Below, piece by piece: positions 53,202 through 57,897 of a stretch of DNA of 57,897 nucleotides. Made by a program: the position numbers and the translations under genes. A model generated the notes under the pieces. It was not told the DNA's origin. It ran no database searches and worked only from the letters and a program-made list of their open reading frames with translations. The stretch is taken from assembly GCA_000721275.1 (NCBI GenBank), contig JOFO01000059.1, forward strand, positions 1 through 57,897. Direction: 5' to 3'. This DNA comes from Microtetraspora glauca. Its GTDB lineage: Bacteria; Actinomycetota; Actinomycetes; Streptomycetales; Streptomycetaceae. The first letter of the stretch is position 1. Each line of letters starts with the position of its first letter.

Positions 53202-53477
53202 ATGACCACGACCATCAGCGCCACCGAGCGCGCCGCGGCCCAGGCGTATCTGCGCCTCCTCGAATCCACCCAGGCCGTGCTGACGGACCCGCGGCTCGCC
53301 CCGTACGCGGGGATGATGCTGACGAACCCGATGGCGGAGGCGGACGCGGCGCTGCGCGCGGCGGGACTCGCCGGGAACGAGGACCGGCTGCTGCGCCTCG
53401 TCTCCGCCCTCCGGGCCTCCCCCGGCTCCCCTCCCGGCGCGGCGGCCCCCTCGGCGGACCGGCGCCGCCGCGCCTGA
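53202..53477 (+). CDS. Small hypothetical protein, 91 aa
   Basis: A helical protein (TERAAAQAYLRLLESTQAVLTDPRLA, NEDRLLRLVSALRAS) with a Pro/Ala/Arg tail. GAGAGGGAG precedes the ATG, and a promoter-like element lies just upstream. No family recognised; function unknown. Confidence 0.62.
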   Translation: MTTTISATERAAAQAYLRLLESTQAVLTDPRLAPYAGMMLTNPMAEADAALRAAGLAGNEDRLLRLVSALRASPGSPPGAAAPSADRRRRA

Positions 53478-53580
53478 ACGGCCGCCGCCCCGGGGGCCGG
53501 ACGGCCCGGGCGAGGGGCGCCGCGCCCGGCCGTCGGCCCGCCGCCGACGTCCTCGACCGGCCGGCGCCGGGTCCGGCCGG

Positions 53581-54840
53581 CTACCGGGCGGGGGTTCCAA
53601 GCCGGACGGGCAGGGCGCGCACGCTGTTGCCGACGAAGCCGGCGTGCCGCGCCAGGCCGGTCTCGGGGACGGCCAGGTCGAGCGCGGGGAAGCGGGTGAA
53701 GAGCGCTTCGAGCGCGATCGCCGCCTCCATCCGGGCCAGCGGGGCGCCCAGGCAGTAGTGGGGGCCGTGGCCGAGGGAGAGGTGCTTGGCGGTCCCGGCG
53801 CGGGTGACGTCGAAGCGGCCGGCGTCCGGGCCGTGGGCCGTGGTGTCGCGGCCCGCCGCCGCGTATCCGGCGAGGACGGGGGTGCCCCGGGGGATCGGGG
53901 TGCCGTCGATCGTCAGGTCCCGGGTGGGGTAGCGGAAGGGGAAGTAGCTGACGGGGCTGTCCCAGCGCAGGGTCTCCTCGACGGCGTCCGCCCAGGTCGC
54001 CCGGCCGTCGGCGATCAGGGCGAGCTGGTCGCGGTGGGCGCACAGGGCGCGGACGGCGTTGGTGACGAGGTTGAGGGTGGTCTCGTGGCCGGCGACGATC
54101 AGCAGGAGCAGGGTGCCGATGAGCTCCGGCTGGGTGAGCCGGTCGCCGTCCTCGTCGCGGGCGGCGAGGAGCGCGCTCGTCAGGTCGTCGCCGGGCGCCG
54201 CCGCCTTCGCGGCGGCGATGCCGGCGAGCAGCTCCAGCAGCTCGCGGTTGGCGGCGACGGCCTGCTCGGGCGTGGTGTCGGTGGCGACGACCAGGCTGGA
54301 GAGGCGGTGCAGCCGGTCCTGGTGGGCGGGGTCGACGCCGAGGAGTTCGCAGATGACGCCGAGCGGCAGCGGCAGGGCGTAGTGGCGGCGCAGGTCGGCG
54401 ACGCCGTCGCCGGCCGCGGCGGCGCCGGCGAGGCCGTCGAGCAGACCCTCCGTCACCGCCTCGACGCGCGGGCGCAGCTCCTCGACGCGGCGGGCGGTGA
54501 AGGCGCTGCTGACGAGGGTGCGCAGCCGGCGGTGGTCGGCGCCGTCGGCGGTCATCATGCCGGGGAGGGTGGCGAAGGTGCGCAGCGGCCACCCCTCGGG
54601 TATGCGGCCCTCGGCGAGCGCGGTGAAGTGCCGGGGGTCCTTGGCGACGTCCGGGTGGGCGAGGAAGTCGCGGAGGGCGTCGTGGCCGAGGACGGCCATG
54701 CCGTCGATGCCGCCGGGCAGCACCACCGGCGCGACGGCGCCGCGGGCGAGCAGCCGGGCGTTGGCGGCGTGCGGGCATCCGCCGGCCGGGTCGAGCCGGT
54801 ACGGACCGGGGGCGGGGGCGGCTCCGGGACGTGCGTCCAT
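53581..54840 (-). CDS. Cytochrome P450 (CYP105/107-like)
   Basis: A 419-aa soluble class I P450. I-helix oxygen site VAGHETTLN (about 245), K-helix EETLRW (about 285), and heme loop LGHGPHYCLGAPLAR with the axial Cys near 355; the loop begins SLGHG where most relatives have AFGHG. Needs a ferredoxin and reductase encoded elsewhere. Of two nearby ATG codons, the one at 54840 lies nine bases from AGGAG. Stands alone, so a biosynthetic role cannot be assigned. Confidence 0.93.
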   Translation of the reverse strand: MDARPGAAPAPGPYRLDPAGGCPHAANARLLARGAVAPVVLPGGIDGMAVLGHDALRDFLAHPDVAKDPRHFTALAEGRIPEGWPLRTFATLPGMMTADGADHRRLRTLVSSAFTARRVEELRPRVEAVTEGLLDGLAGAAAAGDGVADLRRHYALPLPLGVICELLGVDPAHQDRLHRLSSLVVATDTTPEQAVAANRELLELLAGIAAAKAAAPGDDLTSALLAARDEDGDRLTQPELIGTLLLLIVAGHETTLNLVTNAVRALCAHRDQLALIADGRATWADAVEETLRWDSPVSYFPFRYPTRDLTIDGTPIPRGTPVLAGYAAAGRDTTAHGPDAGRFDVTRAGTAKHLSLGHGPHYCLGAPLARMEAAIALEALFTRFPALDLAVPETGLARHAGFVGNSVRALPVRLGTPAR

Positions 54841-55070
54841 GTCCATCCACTCCTGACGACGGGTGAGGCCCCCGGGCGGTCGCCCGTTCGGGGCAAGCCC
54901 GCATTCTAGGGTCAACCCGCCTGTCCGCGCGCCGGGTTAGGGGCGCGTACGGCTCCACCGGAAGGGCCGCTGACTGTCCGTCACCCGCCCGGCGGCACGA
55001 CGCGCCGCCGGGCGTCGCGTTCGCTACGCCGGGTGGCGCACTTCGTCCTGCGGGCTCCTCCGCCGCTTCC

Positions 55071-55082
55071 TACGGTGGCCGA
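55071..55082 (+). promoter_or_regulatory. Leaderless promoter -10 element of the carboxypeptidase gene
   Basis: TACGGT (55071-55076) lies six bases before the ATG; no Shine-Dalgarno. Confidence 0.55.
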
Positions 55083-56318
55083 ATGATCGTCACGTCAGCT
55101 CTTCGCCATGCCGCCGCGGGCTCCGCCGCGATGCTGCTCGTGCTCTCCGCCCCCGTGGCCGGCGCCACGCCCCCGCTCCGCACCGCCGCGTCCGCTCCCG
55201 TCCTCGGCCCGGGTGCCGCCGGCGAACCGACCCCTCCCGCGCGGCGGTTCGTGGACCCGGCGCGGCTCGACCGGCCCGGGACGCAGGTGCAGCGGCTGGC
55301 CGGCGCGCCGGCCGTGCCGGCCGTGTCGGCGCTGTCCTGGGTGGTGGCGGACGCCGGTACGGGAGAGGTGCTCGCCGCCCGTTCGGCGCACCGGAAGCTG
55401 CCGCCGGCCAGCACGCTGAAGGCCCTGTTCGCGCTGACCGCGCTGCCGCACCACAAGGCGGACGCGCGGCACACGGTCGCCGACGAGGAGCTGAGAGGGA
55501 TCGGGGAGGGCAGCAGCCTCGTCGGGGTGAAGGAGGGGTACACGTACCGCGTCTCCGACCTGTGGAACGGCGTCTTCCTCAGCTCCGGCAACGACGCCGT
55601 GCACGTCCTCGCGGCGATGAGCGGCGGCTGGGAGTCGATGGCCCGCCAGATGCAGGAGAAGGCCCGGTCGCTGGGGGCGCGGGACACCCGGGTGGTCTCG
55701 CCGGACGGCTACGACGCGCCGGGCCAGGTGTCGTCGGCGTACGACCTGGCGGTCTTCGGCCGGGCGGGCCTCCAGGACCCGGAGTTCACCCGCTACTGCT
55801 CGACCGCCTACGCGGACTTCCCGGCGGGCTCCTGGTCGTACGGCATCGCCAACACCAACCGGCTCGTCACCGGCGCGGACGGCGTCGGCCGCTACCCGGG
55901 CATCATCGGCATCAAGAACGGCTACACCAGCAACGCGGGCAACACGCTCGTCGCCGCCGCCCGCCGCGGCGACCGCACCCTGGTCGTGTCGGTGATGAAC
56001 CCGCAGTCGGGCGGCGGGCTCGCCGTGTACGAGGAGGCCCGCTCGCTCCTCGACTGGGGCTTCGCGGCGGCGGGCAAGGTGCAGCCGGTCGGCTCCCTGC
56101 TGCCGCCGAAGTCGCCGCCGGCGGCCGAGTCCGGCACCCGGCCCGTCACGGTGCGCGGCGGAGCCGGCGCCCCGCCGGCCGCGGCCCCCGGGCCGGCCCC
56201 CGCCGCCGCGCCCGCCGGGGAGACCCCGTCGGTGGCGCTGCCGCTCACCCTGGTCGCCTCCGCCTGCGTCTCCGCCCTCGCGCTGTGGGCCTGGCGCCGC
56301 CGGGCGGCCCGCCTCTGA
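55083..56318 (+). CDS. D-alanyl-D-alanine carboxypeptidase (S11, DacA-like)
   Basis: A 411-aa penicillin-binding protein that trims peptidoglycan stem peptides. Signal peptide 1-28; active-site S110-T-L-K113 (PASTLKALF), S168-G-N170 (LSSGND), and the third motif reads K278-N-G (GIKNGYTSNAG) in place of K-T-G. A C-terminal Ala/Pro-rich linker, one TM helix (about 385-402) and RRRAARL tail anchor it outside the membrane. No Shine-Dalgarno; TACGGT six bases upstream indicates a leaderless mRNA. Confidence 0.92.
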   Translation: MIVTSALRHAAAGSAAMLLVLSAPVAGATPPLRTAASAPVLGPGAAGEPTPPARRFVDPARLDRPGTQVQRLAGAPAVPAVSALSWVVADAGTGEVLAARSAHRKLPPASTLKALFALTALPHHKADARHTVADEELRGIGEGSSLVGVKEGYTYRVSDLWNGVFLSSGNDAVHVLAAMSGGWESMARQMQEKARSLGARDTRVVSPDGYDAPGQVSSAYDLAVFGRAGLQDPEFTRYCSTAYADFPAGSWSYGIANTNRLVTGADGVGRYPGIIGIKNGYTSNAGNTLVAAARRGDRTLVVSVMNPQSGGGLAVYEEARSLLDWGFAAAGKVQPVGSLLPPKSPPAAESGTRPVTVRGGAGAPPAAAPGPAPAAAPAGETPSVALPLTLVASACVSALALWAWRRRAARL

Positions 56319-56336
56319 CCCGGCGCCCGTCCGGAC

Positions 56337-56900
56337 TCACGACAACCTCGGTGCGCGGGCCCGCCGGTGGGCGGCGACGCGCTGGCGGGTGGCGCACCGC
56401 CGCGAGCAGTACCGGCGCTCGGGCCCGCTGCCGTGGGCGACGAACACCCGCCCGCAGGCCGGGGAGGCGCACGTCCGGCCGGGCGGGGCCTGCCGCTCCC
56501 ACAGCAGGACGGTGAGCGCCAGGCAGCCGGAGGCCAGGAACCACGGCGTCCAGGGGGCGTCGTCGGAGGCGTCCGCGTGCGGGTGCCAGGGGGCGGTGCC
56601 GGCGTGCGAGGTGAGCCGGAGGGGCCCGGTGTGGGCGGCGAGGAGGGTGTTGAGGAGGGCGGCGGCCTCGTCGGCCGAGCCGGCGGCGAACACCTCCCGG
56701 AGGTGCACGGCGGCGCCGCGCATCAGGGTGACGTCCTCGGCGGTCACCTCGACGGGGGCGGGCTCGCCGTGGGCGAGGAGCACGGCGGCGATCTCGGCGG
56801 GGCCGGCCGCCGGGTCGGCCAGCGCGTTGACGAGGGCGGCGGTGCGCAGGGCCATGGCGACGGTGGAGTGCCGGGTGGACCGGTCAGGGAGCACGGGCAT
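56337..56900 (-). CDS. CGNR zinc-finger protein
   Basis: A 187-aa actinobacterial CGNR-type (ABATE domain) putative regulator. Residues about 20-130 form the helical ABATE-like domain (ALRTAALVNALAD); the zinc finger is CASPACGRVFVAHG and RRYCSRRCATRQRVAAHR at about 145-180, with CATRQR in the position usually CGNRAK. The ATG at 56900 is preceded by TACATT at six bases; an upstream ATG (56917) lacks a ribosome site. Divergent from the MFS gene across 57 bases. Confidence 0.87.
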   Translation of the reverse strand: MPVLPDRSTRHSTVAMALRTAALVNALADPAAGPAEIAAVLLAHGEPAPVEVTAEDVTLMRGAAVHLREVFAAGSADEAAALLNTLLAAHTGPLRLTSHAGTAPWHPHADASDDAPWTPWFLASGCLALTVLLWERQAPPGRTCASPACGRVFVAHGSGPERRYCSRRCATRQRVAAHRRARAPRLS

Positions 56901-56906
56901 CCGTGG

Positions 56907-56949
56907 AATGTAACGCATATTGCGCGCTTTTGAGTTACCTCCGTAGGGT
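56907..56949. promoter_or_regulatory. Compact divergent leaderless promoters
   Basis: TACATT on the minus strand (56907-56912) precedes the CGNR ATG by six bases, and TAGGGT on the plus strand (56944-56949) precedes the MFS ATG by eight. The whole intergenic region is 57 bases, so the two promoters overlap and should interfere. Confidence 0.5.
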
Positions 56950-56957
56950 CCGGCGCC

Positions 56958-57897
56958 ATGCGCATCCGTTCGCGAAAGCCTCGCCGCCCCTCCCCTCGCC
57001 GCCCCTCCCCTCGCCGTCCCTCGCCCCGCCGTCCCTCGCCTTGCCGAGGAGTCGCCGCCCATCTGGCGGGGGCGCTCGCCGCCCGCACCGGGGACGAGAT
57101 GTCCGGGCCGGCCCTGGCGCTCGCCGGGTTCGCGGTCGCCGGCTCGACGGCCCGCGCCGGGACGCTGCTGGCCTGCGCCACCGTCGCGGCGGCGGTCGGC
57201 GGCCCGCTCCTCGGGGCGCTCCTGGACCGGTCCCGGTGGCCGGGACGGCTGCTGGCCGGCGCGCTCGTCCTGTACGCGGCAGGGCTCGGGGCCGTGCTGC
57301 TGGGGCTCGGCCGGCTGCCGTTCGCGGTGACGGCGCTGCTCGCGGTGGCCGCGGGGCTGACGGGTCCGGCGCTCGCGGGCGGGTGGACGGCGCAGCTGCC
57401 GCGGCTGGCGCCCGCCGGCCGGATGCCCCGGCTGCACGGCCTCGACGCGCTGACGTTCTCCCTCGCGGCGCTCGCCGGCCCGGCGCTGGCCGCGGTGGCG
57501 GCGCTGCTGCTCGGGGCGCCGGCCGCCCTGGTCCTCGCGGCGGCGCTGGTCGCGGCGGCGGCCCCGGTCGCCTGGACCCTGCCCGCCGCCGCCCCGCCGC
57601 CGCGCGGTGCGGCGGGCGCCGAAGGCGTCGGCGCCGTGTTCCGGCGCGGGCCGCTGCTGCGGGCGACGCTCACGTCGGTCGGCTGCGCCACCGCGCAGGG
57701 GATGGTCGCCGCCTGTCTCCCGGCGCTCGGGGCGCGGGCGCTCGGCGGTTCCGGGCGGGGCGCGCTGCTGCTGTCGGTGGCGGCGGGCGCGGGGCTCGCC
57801 GCCACGGCGGCGCACGCCCGGTGGGGGTGCGCGGTGCCGCCGGGGCGGCTGCTGTGGGGCGGGGCGCTGGCGCAGGCGGCGGCCTGGGCGGCGGTGG
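56958..57897 (+). CDS. MFS transporter, 3' end outside the window
   Basis: The frame is open to the window edge (more than 310 codons). After a strongly basic N-terminus with four RRPSP repeats (15-bp units at 56982-57041), hydrophobic helices follow in MFS order (GTLLACATVAAAVGGPLLGALLDRSR carries the loop 2-3 motif DR). It looks like a drug-efflux-type MFS of the actinobacterial kind paired with a CGNR regulator. The basic repeat is unusual for the family and the true start might be later, but TAGGGT eight bases before this ATG supports it. Confidence 0.8.
   Translation, partial: MRIRSRKPRRPSPRRPSPRRPSPRRPSPCRGVAAHLAGALAARTGDEMSGPALALAGFAVAGSTARAGTLLACATVAAAVGGPLLGALLDRSRWPGRLLAGALVLYAAGLGAVLLGLGRLPFAVTALLAVAAGLTGPALAGGWTAQLPRLAPAGRMPRLHGLDALTFSLAALAGPALAAVAALLLGAPAALVLAAALVAAAAPVAWTLPAAAPPPRGAAGAEGVGAVFRRGPLLRATLTSVGCATAQGMVAACLPALGARALGGSGRGALLLSVAAGAGLAATAAHARWGCAVPPGRLLWGGALAQAAAWAAV
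56982..57041 (+). repeat. 15-bp tandem repeat encoding (RRPSP)4
   Basis: Four copies of a CGCCGYCCCTCSCCY unit in frame in the N-terminus of the MFS gene. Confidence 0.85.

Noticed and set aside
53581..54840. P450 as part of a biosynthetic gene cluster
   Set aside because: No core biosynthetic enzymes lie nearby; neighbours are a hypothetical gene and a cell-wall carboxypeptidase.

Overview
The window is about 58 kb of very GC-rich, gene-dense DNA with almost exclusively G or C at third codon positions, Shine-Dalgarno or leaderless starts, TANNNT-type -10 elements and many regulator-enzyme pairs. Together with typical families (ectoine hydroxylase, DUF6777, DUF1876, DUF2252, CGNR protein, UdgX, MocR and TetR regulators) this points to a Streptomyces chromosome, probably the conserved part. 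I saw no tRNA, rRNA, CRISPR array, insertion sequence or prophage.

Layout. 0-7.7 kb: ectD (the end of an ectoine cluster), a membrane protein, then a minus-strand pair for a secreted subtilisin-like protease and a secreted FG-GAP/VCBS repeat protein. 7.7-12.6 kb: DUF389 membrane protein, DUF6777 protein, a 51-aa gene divergent from a MocR-type PLP regulator, and an FBP/EF-G-binding zinc-finger protein. 12.6-16 kb: a glutarate module: glutaryl-CoA dehydrogenase divergent from a class III CoA-transferase followed by a GntR/FCD regulator, with one palindromic operator between the divergent promoters. 16-21 kb: exonuclease, TetR, secreted amidohydrolase with discoidin domain, secreted beta-propeller with a PHO-box-like promoter. 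21-30.7 kb: CBS-BON protein, DUF1876, small membrane protein, an HTH-containing protein under two palindromes, nucleoside hydrolase, a DAO-Rieske flavoprotein, a C-terminally truncated GCS2 ligase, UdgX, topoisomerase IB, small proteins and a MerR regulator. 30.7-35.7 kb: ABC exporter and dhaKLM (PTS-dependent dihydroxyacetone kinase). 35.8-38.8 kb: cobalamin riboswitch and cbiMNQO cobalt transporter. 39-43.2 kb: FadH-like flavin oxidoreductase with PadR, and an FAD monooxygenase. 43.2-48.5 kb: DUF2252, HutC regulator, APC permease and a hypothetical gene. 48.6-52.6 kb: a translationally coupled operon of FGGY kinase, GlpA-like flavoprotein with a [2Fe-2S] domain and a second flavoprotein. 52.6-57.9 kb: NUDIX, a small gene, P450, D-Ala-D-Ala carboxypeptidase, CGNR protein and a partial MFS gene.

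The most interesting material is regulatory and small-scale. Many genes carry a -10 hexamer exactly 6-8 nt before the start codon (leaderless mRNAs). There are palindromes placed on promoters, two copies of a 13-nt element resembling RecA-independent DNA-damage promoters (one pointing at a hairpin, so possibly a short RNA), and two small genes that gene callers may miss. The strongest candidate for an under-described enzyme system is the three-gene FGGY kinase / GlpA-like / GlpB-like operon.
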